Source: Megachile rotundata
Taxonomy: Eukaryota; Arthropoda; Insecta; Hymenoptera; Megachilidae
Assembly (NCBI RefSeq): GCF_050947335.1
Contig: NW_027473365.1
Coordinates: forward strand, 806,001-870,000
Reading direction: 5' to 3'
Length of the DNA: 64,000 nt
Position numbers and translations under genes: made by a program. The notes under the pieces are model-generated. The model did not search any database, was not told where the DNA came from, and saw only the letters and a list, made by a program, of their open reading frames with translations. How positions within the stretch are numbered: the stretch's first letter is position 1; every line of letters starts with the position of its first letter. Of this stretch, positions 1-14,800 are shown in pieces.

Positions 1-3000
1 ATTGTGTGATTGTGTGATTGTGTGATTGTGTGATTGTGCGATTGTGTAATTGTGATTGTGTGATTGTGATTGTGTGTACTGTGTGACTGTGTGGTTGTAT
101 GATTGTGTGATTGTGTGATTGTGTGGTTGTGTGATTGTGTGATTGTGTGATTGTGTGATTGTGTGACTGTGTGGTTGTGTGATTGTGTGATTGTGTGATT
201 GTGTGATTGTGCGATTGTGTAATTGTGATTGTGTGATTGTGATTGTGTGTACTGTGTGACTGTGTGATTGTGTGATTGTGTGATTGTGTGATTGTGTGAT
301 TGTGTGATTGTGTGATTGTGAGATTGTGTGATTGTGTGATTGTGTGATTGAGTGATTGTGTGACTGCGTGATTGTGTGACTGTGTGATTGTGTGACTGCG
401 TGATTGTGTGACCGCGATTGTGTGAACGTGATTGTGTGACCGTGATTTTGTGACCGTGATTGTGTGACCGTGATTGTGTCATCGTGATTGTGTGATCGTG
501 ATTGTGTGATCGTGATTGTGCAATCGTGATTGTGTGATTGCGTGATTGTGATTCTGTGATTGTGTGACTGTGTGATTGTGCGATTGTGTGACTGTGTGAT
601 TGTGTGATTGTATGATTGTGCGATTGTGTGATTGTGCGATTGTGTAATTGTGATTGTGTGATTGTGATTGTGTGTACTGTGTGATTGTGTGATTGTGTGA
701 TTGTGTGATTGTGTGATTGTGTGATTGTGTGATTGTGTGATTGTGTGATTGTGTGATTGTGTGATTGTGTGATTGTGTGGTTGTGTGATTGTGTGATTGT
801 GTGATTGTGTGATTGTGTGATTGTGTGATTGTGTGATTGTGTGAGTGTGTGATTGTCTGATTGAGTGATTGTGTGCTTGTGTGATTGTGTGGTTGTGTGA
901 TTGTGTGATTGTGTGATTAGGTCATTGTGTGATTGTGTGATTGTGTGATTGTGTGATTGTGTGATTGTGTGATTGTGTGATTGTGTGATTCTGTGATTGC
1001 GATTGTGTGATTGTGATTGTGTGATTGTGACTGTGTGATTTTGACTGTGTGATTGTGTGAGTGTGTGATTGTGTGATTGAGTGATTGTGTGCTTGTGTGA
1101 TTGTGTGGTTGTGTGATTGTGTGACTGTGTGATTGTGTGATTGTGTGATTGTGTGATTGTGTGATTGTGTGATTGTGTGATTGTGTGATTGTGTGATTGT
1201 GAGATTGTGGGATTGTGTGATTGTGTGATTGAGTGATTGTGTGACTGCGTGATTGTGTGACTGTGTGATTGTGTGACTGCGTGATTGTGTGACCGCGATT
1301 GTGTGACCGTGATTGTGTGACCGTGATTTTGTGACCGTGATTGTGTGACCGTGATTGTGTGATTGTGTGATTGTGCGATTGTGTGATTGTGCGATTGTGT
1401 AATTGTGATTGTGTGATTGTGATTGTGTGTACTGTGTGATTGTGTGATTGTGTGATTGTGTGATTGTGTGATTGTGTGATTGTGTGATTGTGTGATTGTG
1501 TGATTATGTGATTGTGTGATTGTGTGATTGTGTGAGTGTGTGATTGTCTGATTGAGTGATTGTGTGATTGTGTGATTGTGTGATTGTGTGATTGTGTGAT
1601 TGTGTGATTGTGAGATTGTGTGATTGTGTGATGGTGTAATTGTGATTGTGTGATTGTGATTGTGTGATTGTGTGGTTGTGTGATTGTGTGATTGTGTGAT
1701 TGTGTGATTCTGTGATTGTGTGATTGTGTGATTGTGTGATTGTGTGATTGTGTGATTGTGTGATTGTGTGATTGTGTGATTGTGTGATTGTGTGATTGTG
1801 TGATTGTGTGATTGTGTGATTGCGTGAGTGTGTGATTGTCTCATTGAGTGATTGTGTGCTTGTGTGATGGTGTGGTTGTGTGATTGTGTGATTGTGTGAT
1901 TAGGTGATTGGGTGATTGTGTGATTGTGTGATTGTGACTGTGTGATTGTGTGAGTGTGTGATTGTGTGATTGAGTGATTGTGTGGTTGTGTGATTGTGTG
2001 GTTGTGTGATTGTGTGATTGTGTGATTGTGTGATTGTGTGATTGTGTGATTGTGTGATTGTGTGATTGTGTGATTGTGTGATTGTGGTTGTGTGATTGTG
2101 ATTGTGTGATTGTGATTGTGTGATTGTGATTGTGTGATTGTGATTGTGTGATTGTGATTGTGTGGTTGTGTCTGTGTGATTGTGTGAGTGTGTGATTGTG
2201 TGATTGTGTGATTGTGTGATTGTGTGATTGTGTGATTGTGTGATTGTGTGATTGTGTGATTGTGTGATTGTGTAATTGTGTGATTGTGTGATTGTGTGAT
2301 TGTGAGATTGTGTGATTGTGTGATGGTGTAATTGTGATTGTGTGATTGTGTGATTGTGTGATTGAGTGATTGTGTGACTGCGTGATTGTGTGACTGTGTG
2401 ATTGTGTGACTGCGTGATTGTGTGACCGCGATTGTGTGACCGTGATTGTGTGACCGTGATTTTGTGACCGTGATTGTGTGACCGTGATTGTGTCATCGTG
2501 ATTGTGTGATCGTGATTGTGTGATCGTGATTGTGCAATCGTGATTGTGTGATTGCGTGATTGTGATTCTGTGATTGTGTGACTGTGTGATTGTGTGATTG
2601 TGTGACTGTGTGATTGTGTGATTGTGTGATTGTGCGATTGTGTGATTGTGCGATTGTGTAATTGTGATTGTGTGATTGTGATTGTGTGTACTGTGTGATT
2701 GTGTGATTGTGTGATTGTGTGATTGTGTGATTGTGTGATTGTGTGATTGTGATTGTGTGTACTGTGTGATTAGGTGATTGTGTGATTGTGTGATTGTGTG
2801 ATTGTGTGATTGTGTGATTGTGTGATTGTGTGATTGTGTGATTGCGATTGTGTGATTGTGATTGTGTGATTGTGATTGTGTGATTGTGACTGTGTGATTT
2901 TGACTGTGTGATTGTGTGAGTGTGTGATTGTGTGATTGAGTGATTGTGTGCTTGTGTGATTGTGTGGTTGTGTGATTGTGTGACTGTGTGATTGTGTGAT

Positions 3001-3614
3001 TGTGTGATTGTGTGATTGTGTGATTGTGTGATTGTGTGATTATGTGATTGTGTGATTGTGAGATTGTGTGATTGTGTGATTGTGTGATTGAGTGATTGTG
3101 TGACTGCGTGATTGTGTGACTGTGTGATTGTGTGACTGCGTGATTGTGTGACCGCGATTGTGTGACCGTGATTGTGTGACCGTGATTTTGTGACCGTGAT
3201 TGTGTGACCGTGATTGTGTGATTGTGTGATTGTGCGATTGTGTGATTGTGCGATTGTGTAATTGTGATTGTGTGATTGTGATTGTGTGTACTGTGTGATT
3301 GTGTGATTGTGTGATTGTGTGATTGTGTGATTGTGTGATTGTGTGATTGTGTGATTGTGTGATTGTGATTGTGTGTACTGTGTGATTGTGTGATTGTGTG
3401 ATTGTGTGATTGTGTGATTGTGTGATTGTGTGATTGTGTGATTGTGTGATTGTGTGATTGTGTGATTGTGTGATTGTGTGATTGTGTGATTGTGAGATTG
3501 TGTGATTGTGTGATGGTGTAATTGTGATTGTGTGATTGTGTGATTGTGTGATTGAGTGATTGTGTGACTGCGTGATTGTGTGACTGTGTGATTGTGTGAC
3601 TGCGTGATTGTGTG
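1..3614. repeat. Partial copy 1 of the ~4.56-kb higher-order repeat
   Basis: The order of variants matches the blocks at 21.2-24.8 kb and 26.1-29.3 kb. ACCGCG landmarks fall at 411, 1292, 2425, 3151 and 3615 (spacings 881, 1133, 726, 464), against spacings of 865, 1127, 726, 496 and 865, 1127, 726, 472 in the other two copies. The rare motif GATTAGGTCATTG near 916 also recurs near 22,061 and 26,617. Small spacing differences are consistent with gain or loss of 8-bp or 6-bp units. The left end is cut by the window edge. Downstream of 3,615 the similarity switches to a different block. Confidence 0.85.
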
Positions 3615-4920
3615 ACCGCGATTGTGTGAACGTGATTGTGTGACCGTGATTTTGTGACCGTGATTGTGTGACCGTGATTGTGTCATCGTGAATGTGTGAT
3701 CGTGATTGTGTGATCGTGATTGTGCAATCGTGATTGTGTGATTGCGTGATTGTGATTCTGTGATTGTGTGACTGTGTGATTGTGCGATTGTGTGACTGTG
3801 TGATTGTGTGATTGTATGATTGTGCGATTGTGTGATTGTGCGATTGTGTAATTGTGATTGTGTGATTGTGATTGTGTGTACTGTGTGATTGTGTGATTGT
3901 GTGATTGTGTGATTGTGTGATTGTGTGATTGTGTGATTGTGTGATTGTGTGATTGTGTGATTGTGAGATTGTGTGATTGCGTGATTGTGTGATTGAGTGA
4001 TTGTGTGCTTGTGTGATTGTGTGGTTGTGTGATTGTGTGATTGTGTGATTAGGTGATTGTGTGATTGTGTGATTGTGCCTGTGTGATTGTGTGAGTATGT
4101 GATTGTGTGATTGAGTGATTGTGTGGTTGTGTGATTGTGTGGTTGTGTGATTGTGTGATTGTGTGATTGTGTGATTGTGTGATTGTGTGATTGTGTGAGT
4201 GTGTGATTGTCTGATTGAGTGATTGTGTGCTTGTGTGATTGTGTGGTTGTGTGATTGTGTGATTGTGTGATTAGGTGATTGTGTGATTGTGTGATTGTGT
4301 GATTGTGTGATTGTGTGATTCTGTGATTGCGATTGTGTGATTGTGATTGTGTGATTGTGTGATTGTGTGATTGTGACTGTGTGATTGTGTGAGTGTGTGA
4401 TTGTGTGATTGAGTGATTGTGTGCTTGTGTGATTGTGTGATTGTGTGATTGTGTGATTGTGTGATTGTGTGATTGTGTGACTGTGTGATTGTGTGATTGT
4501 GTGATTGTGCGATTGTGTGATTGTGCGATTGTGTGATTGCGATTGTATGATTGTGATTGTGTGTACTGTGTGACTGTGTGATTGTGTGATTGTGTGATTG
4601 TGTGATTGTGTGATTGTGTGATTGTGTGATTGTGTGATTGTGTGATTGTGTGATTGTGTGATTGTGTGATTGTGTGATTGTGTGATTGTGTGATTGTGTG
4701 ATTGTGCGATTGTGTAATTGTGATTGTGTGATTGTGATTGTGTGTACTGTGTGACTGTGTGGTTGTATGATTGTGTGATTGTGTGATTGTGTGGTTGTGT
4801 GATTGTGTGATTGTGTGATTGTGTGACTGTGTGGTTGTGTGATTGTGTGATTGTGTGATTGTGTGATTGTGCGATTGTGTAATTGTGATTGTGTGATTGT
4901 GATTGTGTGTACTGTGTGAC
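3615..4920. repeat. Shortened copy of the block at 13.45-15.07 kb
   Basis: From the ACCGCG landmark at 3,615 the variant order (TCATCGTGAATG, then GTGATTGCGTGATTG, GTGAGTATGTG, CTGTGATTGCGATTG) is the same as from 13,450 and from 19,782. Offsets are about 9.84 kb and 16.2 kb. A segment of roughly 0.2-0.3 kb containing GGTTGTG and ATTTTGTG variants is missing here near 4,440-4,480, so this looks like an internal deletion relative to the other copies or an insertion in them. No other feature is present. Confidence 0.7.
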
Positions 4921-7900
4921 TGTGTGATTGTGTGATTGTGTGATTTTGTGGTTGTGTGATTTTGTGGTTGTGTGATTTTGTGATTGTGTGATTCTGTGAT
5001 TGTGTCATTGTGTGATTGTGTGATTGTGTGATTGTGTGATTGTGTGATTGTGTGATTGTGTGATTGTGGTTGTGTGATTGTGGTTGTGTGATTGTGATTG
5101 TGTGATTGTGATTGTGTGATTGTGACTGTGTGATTGTGTGAGTGTGTGATTGTGTGATTGTGTGGTTGTGTGATTTTGTGGTTGTGTGATTTTGTGGTTG
5201 TGTGATTTTGTGATTGTGTGATTCTGTGATTGTGTGATTGTGTGATTGTGTGATTGTGTGATTGTGTGATTGTGTGATTGTGTGATTGTGTGGTTGTGTG
5301 ATTGTGTGATTGTGTGATTGTGTGATTGTGTGATTGTGTGATTGTGTGATTGTGTGATTGTGTGATTGTGTGATTGTGTGATTGTGTGATTGTGTGATTG
5401 TGTGATTGTGTGATTGTGTGTATGTGTGATTGTGGTTGTGTGATTGTGGTTGTGTGATTGTGGTTGTGTGATTGTGATTGTGTGATTGTGGTTGTGTGAT
5501 TGCGACTGTGTGATTGTGTGAGTGTGTGATTGTGTGATTGTGTGGTTGTGTGATTTTGTGATTGTGTGATTGTGTGATTGTGTGTGTGTGTGATTGTGTG
5601 ATTGTGTGATTGTGTGATTGTGTGATTGTGTGATTGTGTGATTGTGTGATTGTGTGATTGTGTGATTGTGTGATTGAGTGATTGTGTGAGTGTGTGGTTG
5701 TGTGATTGTGTGATTGTGTGATTGTGTGGTTGTGTGATTGTGTGACTGTGTGATTGTGTGATTGTGTGATTGTGTGATTGTGTGATTGTGTGATTGTGAG
5801 ATTGTGTGATTGTGTGATTGTGTGACTGTGTGATTGTGTGATTGTGTGTTTGTGTGATTGTGTGATTGTGCGATTGTGTAATTGTGATTGTCTGATTGTG
5901 ATTGTGTGTACTGTGTGATTGTGTGATTGTGTGATTGTGTGATTGTGTGATTGTTTGATTGTGTGATTGTGTGAGTGTGTGATTGTCTCATTGAGTGATT
6001 GTGTGCTTGTGTGATTGTGTGGTTGTGTGATTGTGTGATTGTGTGATTAGGTGATTGGGTGATTGTGTGGTTGTGTGATTGTGTGGTTGTGTGATTGTGT
6101 GATTGTGTGATTGTGTGATTGTGTGATTGTGTGATTGTGTGATTGTGTGATTGTGTGATTGTGTGATTGTGTGATTGTGTGTATGTGTGATTGTGGTTGT
6201 GTGATTGTGGTTGTGTGATTGTGGTTGTGTGATTGTGATTGTGTGATTGTGATTGTGTGATTGCGACTGTGTGATTGTGTGAGTGTGTGATTGTGTGATT
6301 GTGTGGTTGTGTGATTGTGTGGTTGTGTGATTTTGTGATTGTGTGATTGTGTGATTGTGTGAGTGTGTGATTGTGTGATTGTGTGATTGTGTGATTGTGT
6401 GATTGTGTTTTTGTGTGATTGTGTGAGTGTGTGATTGTCTGATTGAGTGATTGTGTGCTTGTGTGATTGTGTGGTTGTGTGATTGTGTGATTGAGTGATT
6501 GTGTGCTTGTGTGATTGTGTGGTTGTGTGATTGTGTGATTGTGTGATTAGGTGATTGTGTGATTGTGTGATTGTGACTGTGTGATTGTGTGAGTGTGTGA
6601 TTGTGTGATTGAGTGATTGTGTGGTTGTGTGATTGTGTGGTTGTGTGATTGTGTGATTGTGTGATTGTGTGATTGTGTGATTGTGTGATTGTGTGAGTGT
6701 GTGATTGTCTGATTGAGTGATTGTGTGCTTGTGTGATTGTGTGGTTGTGTGATTGTGTGATTGTGTGATTAGGTGATTGTGTGATTGTGTGATTGTGTGA
6801 TTGTGTGATTGTGTGATTGTGTGATTGTGTGATTGCGATTGTGTGATTGTGATTGTGTGCTTGTGTGATTGTGTGGTTGTGTGATTGTGTGATTGTGTGA
6901 TTGTGAGATGGTGTGATTGTGTGATTGTGTGATTGAGTGATTGTGTGACTGCGTGATTGTGTGACTGTGTGATTGTGTGACTGCGTGATTGTGTGACCGC
7001 GATTGTGTGACCGTGATTGTGTGACCGTGATTTTGTGACCGTGATTGTGTGACCGTGATTGTGTGATTGTGTGATTGTGCGATTGTGTGATTGTGCGATT
7101 GTGTAATTGTGATTGTGTGATTGTGATTGTGTGTACTGTGTGATTGTGTGATTGTGTGATTGTGTGATTGTGTGATTGTGTGATTGTGTGATTGTGTGAT
7201 TGTGTGATTGTGTGATTGTGTGATTGTGTGATTGTGTGATTATGTGATTGTGTGATTGTGTGATTGTGTGAGTGTGTGATTGTCTGATTGAGTGATTGTG
7301 TGATTGTGTGATTGTGTGATTGTGTGATTGTGAGATTGTGTGATTGTGTGATGGTGTAATTGTGATTGTGTGATTGTGATTGTGTGATTGTGTGGTTGTG
7401 TGATTGTGTGATTGTGTGATTGTGTGATTGTGTGATTGTGTGATTGTGTGATTGTGTGATTGTGTGATTGTGTGATTGTGTGATTGTGTGATTGTGTGAT
7501 TGTGTGATTGTGTGATTGTGTGATTGTGTGATTGTGTGATTGTGTGATTGTGTGATTGTGTGATTGTGTGAGTGTGTGATTGTCTCATTGAGTGATTGTG
7601 TGCTTGTGTGATTGTGTGGTTGTGTGATTGTGCGATTGTGTGATTAGGTGATTGGGTGATTGTGTGATTGTGTGATTGTGACTGTGTGATTGTGTGAGTG
7701 TGTGATTGTGTGATTGAGTGATTGTGTGGTTGTGTGATTGTGTGGTTGTGTGATTGTGTGATTGTGTGATTGTGTGACTGTGTGATTGTGTGATTGTGTG
7801 ATTGTGCGATTGTGTAATTGTGATTGTCTGATTGTGATTGTGTGTACTGTGTGATTGTGTGATTGTGTGATTGTGTGATTGTGTGATTGTTTGATTGTGT

Positions 7901-8842
7901 GATTGTGTGAGTGTGTGATTGTCTCATTGAGTGATTGTGTGCTTGTGTGATTGTGTGGTTGTGTGATTGTGTGATTGTGTGATTAGGTGATTGGGTGATT
8001 GTGTGATTGTGTGATTGTGACTGTGTGATTGTGTGAGTGTGTGATTGTGTGATTGAGTGATTGTGTGGTTGTGTGATTGTGTGGTTGTGTGATTGTGTGA
8101 TTGTGTGATTGTGTGATTGTGTGATTGTGTGATTGTGTGATCGTGTGATTGTGTGATTGTGTGATTGTGTGTATGTGTGATTGTGGTTGTGTGATTGTGG
8201 TTGTGTGATTGTGGTTGTGTGATTGTGATTGTGTGATTGTGATTGTGTGATTGCGACTGTGTGATTGTGTGAGTGTGTGATTGTGTGATTGTGTGGTTGT
8301 GTGATTGTGTGGTTGTGTGATTTTGTGATTGTGTGATTGTGTGATTGTGTGAGTGTGTGATTGTGTGATTGTGTGATTGTGTGATTGTGTTTTTGTGTGA
8401 TTGTGTGAGTGTGTGATTGTCTGATTGAGTGATTGTGTGCTTGTGTGATTGTGTGGTTGTGTGATTGTGTGATTGAGTGATTGTGTGCTTGTGTGATTGT
8501 GTGGTTGTGTGATTGTGTGATTGTGTGATTAGGTGATTGTGTGATTGTGTGATTGTGACTGTGTGATTGTGTGGTTGTGTGATTGTGTGATTGAGTGATT
8601 GTGTGGTTGTGTGATTGTGTGGTTGTGTGATTGTGTGATTGTGTGATTGTGTGAGTGTGTGATTGTCTGATTGAGTGATTGTGTGATTGTGTGATTGTGT
8701 GATTGTGTGATTGTGAGATTGTGTGATTGTGTGATGGTGTAATTGTGATTGTGTGATTGTGTGATTGTGTGATTGTGTGATTGTGTGATTGTGTGATTGT
8801 GTGATTGTGTGATTGTGTGATTGTGTGATTGTGTGATTGTGT
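4921..8842. repeat. Mosaic of octamer blocks with TGTATG-marked modules
   Basis: This stretch mixes modules found elsewhere in the left array. The marker GTGTGTATGTG followed by a run of GATTGTGGTTG occurs at about 5,420, 6,183 and 8,171. The 6.18-7.26 kb part, with the ACCGCG landmark at 6,996 and the motif GTGAGATGGTG near 6,904, matches 10.32-11.39 kb (offset about 4,145) and 16.65-17.72 kb. The motif GTCTCATTGAGTG marks the ends of several modules (about 5,986, 7,570 and 7,921). I see no gene or non-repeat sequence. Confidence 0.75.
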
Positions 8843-11800
8843 GATTGAGTGATTGTGTGAGTGTGTGGTTGTGTGATTGTGTGATTGTGTGATTGTGTGA
8901 TTGTGTGATTGTGTGTATGTGTGATTGTGGTTGTGTGATTGTGGTTGTGTGATTGTGGTTGTGTGATTGTGATTGTGTGATTGTGATTGTGTGATTGCGA
9001 CTGTGTGATTGTGTGAGTGTGTGATTGTGTGATTGTGTGGTTGTGTGATTGTGTGGTTGTGTGATTTTGTGATTGTGTGATTGTGTGATTGTGTGAGTGT
9101 GTGATTGTGTGATTGTGTGATTGTGTGATTGTGTGATTGTGTTTTTGTGTGATTGTGTGAGTGTGTGATTGTCTGATTGAGTGATTGTGTGCTTGTGTGA
9201 TTGTGTGGTTGTGTGATTGTGTGATTGAGTGATTGTGTGCTTGTGTGATTGTGTGGTTGTGTGATTGTGTGATTGTGTGATTAGGTGATTGTGTGATTGT
9301 GTGATTGTGACTGTGTGATTGTGTGGTTGTGTGATTGTGTGATTGAGTGATTGTGTGGTTGTGTGATTGTGTGGTTGTGTGATTGTGTGATTGTGTGATT
9401 GTGTGATTGTGTGATTGTGTGATTGTGTGAGTGTGTGATTGTCTGATTGAGTGATTGTGTGCTTGTGTGATTGTGTGGTTGTGTGATTGTGTGATTGTGT
9501 GATTAGGTGATTGTGTGATTGTGTGATTGTGTGATTGTGTGATTGTGTGATTGTGTGATTGTGTGATTGTGTGATTGTGTGATTGTGTGATTGTGTGATT
9601 GTGTGATTGTGTGATTGTGTGATTGTGTGATTGTGTGTATGTGTGATTGTGGTTGTGTGATTGTGGTTGTGTGATTGTGGTTGTGTGATTGTGATTGTGT
9701 GATTGTGGTTGTGTGATTGCGACTGTGTGATTGTGTGAGTGTGTGATTGTGTGATTGTGTGGTTGTGTGATTTTGTGATTGTGTGATTGTGTGATTGTGT
9801 GAGTGTGTGATTGTGTGATTGTGTGATTGTGTGATTGTGTGATTGTGTGATTGTGTGATTGTGTGATTGTGTGATTGTGTGATTGTGTGATTGTGTGATT
9901 GTGTGATTGTGTGATTGTGTGATTGAGTGATTGTGTGAGTGTGTGGTTGTGTGATTGTGTGATTGTGTGATTGTGTGATTGTGTGATTGTGTGGTTGTGT
10001 GATTGTGTGACTGTGTGATTGTGTGATTGTGTGATTGTGTGATTGTGTGATTGTGTGATTGTGAGATTGTGTGATTGTGTGATTGTGTGACTGTGTGATT
10101 GTGTGATTGTGTGATTGTGCGATTGTGTAATTGTGATTGTCTGATTGTGATTGTGTGTACTGTGTGATTGTGTGATTGTGTGATTGTGTGATTGTGTGAT
10201 TGTTTGATTGTGTGATTGTGTGAGTGTGTGATTGTCTCATTGAGTGATTGTGTGCTTGTGTGATTGTGTGGTTGTGTGATTGTGTGATTGTGTGATTGTG
10301 TGATTGTGTGATTGTGTGTATGTGTGATTGTGGTTGTGTGATTGTGGTTGTGTGATTGTGGTTGTGTGATTGTGATTGTGTGATTGTGATTGTGTGATTG
10401 CGACTGTGTGATTGTGTGAGTGTGTGATTGTGTGATTGTGTGGTTGTGTGATTGTGTGGTTGTGTGATTTTGTGATTGTGTGATTGTGTGATTGTGTGAG
10501 TGTGTGATTGTGTGATTGTGTGATTGTGTGATTGTGTGATTGTGTTTTTGTGTGATTGTGTGAGTGTGTGATTGTCTGATTGAGTGATTGTGTGCTTGTG
10601 TGATTGTGTGGTTGTGTGATTGTGTGATTGAGTGATTGTGTGCTTGTGTGATTGTGTGGTTGTGTGATTGTGTGATTGTGTGATTAGGTGATTGTGTGAT
10701 TGTGTGATTGTGACTGTGTGATTGTGTGGTTGTGTGATTGTGTGATTGAGTGATTGTGTGGTTGTGTGATTGTGTGGTTGTGTGATTGTGTGATTGTGTG
10801 ATTGTGTGATTGTGTGATTGTGTGATTGTGTGAGTGTGTGATTGTCTGATTGAGTGATTGTGTGCTTGTGTGATTGTGTGGTTGTGTGATTGTGTGATTG
10901 TGTGATTAGGTGATTGTGTGATTGTGTGATTGTGTGATTGTGTGATTGTGTGATTGTGTGATTGTGTGATTGTGTGATTGCGATTGTGTGATTGTGATTG
11001 TGTGCTTGTGTGATTGTGTGGTTGTGTGATTGTGTGATTGTGTGATTGTGAGATGGTGTGATTGTGTGATTGTGTGATTGAGTGATTGTGTGACTGCGTG
11101 ATTGTGTGACTGTGTGATTGTGTGACTGCGTGATTGTGTGACCGCGATTGTGTGACCGTGATTGTGTGACCGTGATTTTGTGACCGTGATTGTGTGACCG
11201 TGATTGTGTGATTGTGTGATTGTGCGATTGTGTGATTGTGCGATTGTGTAATTGTGATTGTGTGATTGTGATTGTGTGTACTGTGTGATTGTGTGATTGT
11301 GTGATTGTGTGATTGTGTGATTGTGTGATTGTGTGATTGTGTGATTGTGTGATTGTGTGATTGTGTGATTGTGTGATTATGTGATTGTGTGATTGTGTGA
11401 TTGTGTGAGTGTGTGATTGTCTGATTGAGTGATTGTGTGATTGTGTGATTGTGTGATTGTGTGATTGTGTGAGTGTGTGATTGTGTGATTGAGTGATTGT
11501 GTGCTTGTGTGATTGTGTGATTGTGTGGTTGTGTGATTGTGTGGTTGTGTGATTGTGTGATTGTGTGATTGTGTGATTGTGTGATTGTGTGATTGTGTGA
11601 TTGTGGTTGTGTGATTGTGATTGTGTGATTGTGATTGTGTGATTGTGATTGTGTGATTGTGATTGTGTGATTGTGTCTGTGTGATTGTGTGAGTGTGTGA
11701 TTGTGTGATTGTGTGATTGTGTGATTGTGTGATTGTGTGATTGTGTGATTGTGTGATTGTGTGATTGTGTGATTGAGTGATTGTGTGAGTGTGTGGTTGT

Positions 11801-14800
11801 GTGATTGTGTGGTTGTGTGATTGTGTGATTGTGTGATTGTGTGATTGTGTGATTGTGTGATTGTGTGATTGTGGTTGTGTGATTGTGATTGTGTGATTGT
11901 GATTGTGTGATTGTGATTGTGTGATTGTGTCTGTGTGATTGTGTGAGTGTGTGATTGTGTGATTGTGTGATTGTGTGATTGTGTGATTGTGTGATTGTGT
12001 GATTGTGTGATTGTGTGATTGTGTGATTGTGTGATTGAGTGATTGTGTGAGTGTGTGGTTGTGTGATTGTGTGATTGTGTGACTGTGTGATTGTGTGATT
12101 GTGTGTTTGTGTGATTGTGTGATTGTGCGATTGTGTAATTGTGATTGTCTGATTGTGATTGTGTGTACTGTGTGATTGTGTGATTGTGTGATTGTGTGAT
12201 TGTGTGATTGTTTGATTGTGTGATTAGGTGATTGTGTGATTGTGTGATTGTGTGATTGTGTGATTGTGTGATTGTGTGATTGTGTGATTATGTGATTGTG
12301 TGATTGTGTGATTGTGTTAGTGTGTGATTGTCTGATTGAGTGATTGTGTGCTTGTGTGATTGTGTGGTTGTGTGATTGTGTGATTGTGTGATTAGGTGAT
12401 TGTGTGATTGTGTGATTGTGTGATTGTGTGATTGTGACTGTGTGATTGTGTGAGTGTGTGATTGTGTGATTGAGTGATTGTGTGCTTGTGTGATTGTGTG
12501 ATTGTGTGATTGTGTGATTGTGTGATTGTGTGATTGTGTGATTGTGTGATTGTGTGATTGTGTGATTGTGTGATTGTGTGATTGTGTGATTGTGTGATTG
12601 TGGTTGTGTGATTGTGGTTGTGTGATTGTGATTGTGTGATTGTGATTGTGTGATTGTGACTGTGTGATTGTGTGAGTGTGTGATTGTGTGATAGTGTGGT
12701 TGTGTGATTTTGTGGTTGTGTGATTTTGTGGTTGTGTGATTTTGTGATTGTGTGATTCTGTGATTGTGTGATTGTGTGATTGTGTGATTGTGTGATTGTG
12801 TGATTGTGTGATTGTGTGACTGTGTGATTGTGTGATTGTGTGATTGTGCGATTGTGTGATTGTGCGATTGTGTGATTGCGATTGTATGATTGTGATTGTG
12901 TGTACTGTGTGACTGTGTGATTGTGTGATTGTGTGATTGTGTGATTGTGTGATTGTGTGATTGTGTGATTGTGTGATTGTGTGATTGTGTGATTGTGTGA
13001 TTGTGTGTTTGTGTGATTGTGTGATTGTGTGATTGTGTGATTGTGTGATTGTGCGATTGTGTAATTGTGATTGTGTGATTGTGATTGTGTGTACTGTGTG
13101 ACTGTGTGGTTGTATGATTGTGTGATTGTGTGATTGTGTGATTGTGTGATTGTGTGGTTGTGTGATTGTGTGATTGTGTGATTGTGTGACTGTGTGGTTG
13201 TGTGATTGTGTGATTGTGTGATTGTGTGATTGTGCGATTGTGTAATTGTGATTGTGTGATTGTGATTGTGTGTACTGTGTGACTGTGTGATTGTGTGATT
13301 GTGTGATTGTGTGATTGTGTGATTGTGTGATTGTGTGATTGTGTGATTGTGTGATTGTGAGATTGTGTGATTGTGTGATTGTGTGATTGAGTGATTGTGT
13401 GACTGCGTGATTGTGTGACTGTGTGATTGTGTGACTGCGTGATTGTGTGACCGCGATTGTGTGAACGTGATTGTGTGACCGTGATTTTGTGACCGTGATT
13501 GTGTGACCGTGATTGTGTCATCGTGAATGTGTGATCGTGATTGTGTGATCGTGATTGTGCAATCGTGATTGTGTGATTGCGTGATTGTGATTCTGTGATT
13601 GTGTGACTGTGTGATTGTGCGATTGTGTGACTGTGTGATTGTGTGATTGTATGATTGTGCGATTGTGTGATTGTGCGATTGTGTAATTGTGATTGTGTGA
13701 TTGTGATTGTGTGTACTGTGTGATTGTGTGATTGTGTGATTGTGTGATTGTGTGATTGTGTGATTGTGTGATTGTGTGATTGTGTGATTGTGTGATTGTG
13801 TGATTGTGAGATTGTGTGATTGCGTGATTGTGTGATTGAGTGATTGTGTGCTTGTGTGATTGTGTGGTTGTGTGATTGTGTGATTGTGTGATTAGGTGAT
13901 TGTGTGATTGTGTGATTGTGACTGTGTGATTGTGTGAGTATGTGATTGTGTGATTGAGTGATTGTGTGGTTGTGTGATTGTGTGGTTGTGTGATTGTGTG
14001 ATTGTGTGATTGTGTGATTGTGTGATTGTGTGATTGTGTGAGTGTGTGATTGTCTGATTGAGTGATTGTGTGCTTGTGTGATTGTGTGGTTGTGTGATTG
14101 TGTGATTGTGTGATTAGGTGATTGTGTGATTGTGTGATTGTGTGATTGTGTGATTGTGTGATTCTGTGATTGCGATTGTGTGATTGTGATTGTGTGATTG
14201 TGTGATTGTGTGATTGTGACTGTGTGATTGTGTGAGTGTGTGATTGTGTGATTGAGTGATTGTGTGATTGTGTGATTGTGTGATTGTGTGATTGTGTGAT
14301 TGTGTGATTGTGTGATTGTGTGATTGTGTGATTGTGTGATTGTGTGATTGTGTGATTGTGTGATTGTGTGATTGTGGTTGTGTGATTGTGGTTGTGTGAT
14401 TGTGATTGTGTGATTGTGATTGTGTGATTGTGACTGTGTGATTGTGTGAGTGTGTGATTGTGTGATAGTGTGGTTGTGTGATTTTGTGGTTGTGTGATTT
14501 TGTGGTTGTGTGATTTTGTGATTGTGTGATTCTGTGATTGTGTGATTGTGTGATTGTGTGATTGTGTGATTGTGTGATTGTGTGATTGTGTGATTGTGTG
14601 ACTGTGTGATTGTGTGATTGTGTGATTGTGCGATTGTGTGATTGTGCGATTGTGTGATTGCGATTGTATGATTGTGATTGTGTGTACTGTGTGACTGTGT
14701 GATTGTGTGATTGTGTGATTGTGTGATTGTGTGATTGTGTGATTGTGTGATTGTGTGATTGTGTGATTGTGTGATTGTGTGATTGTGTGATTGTGTGATT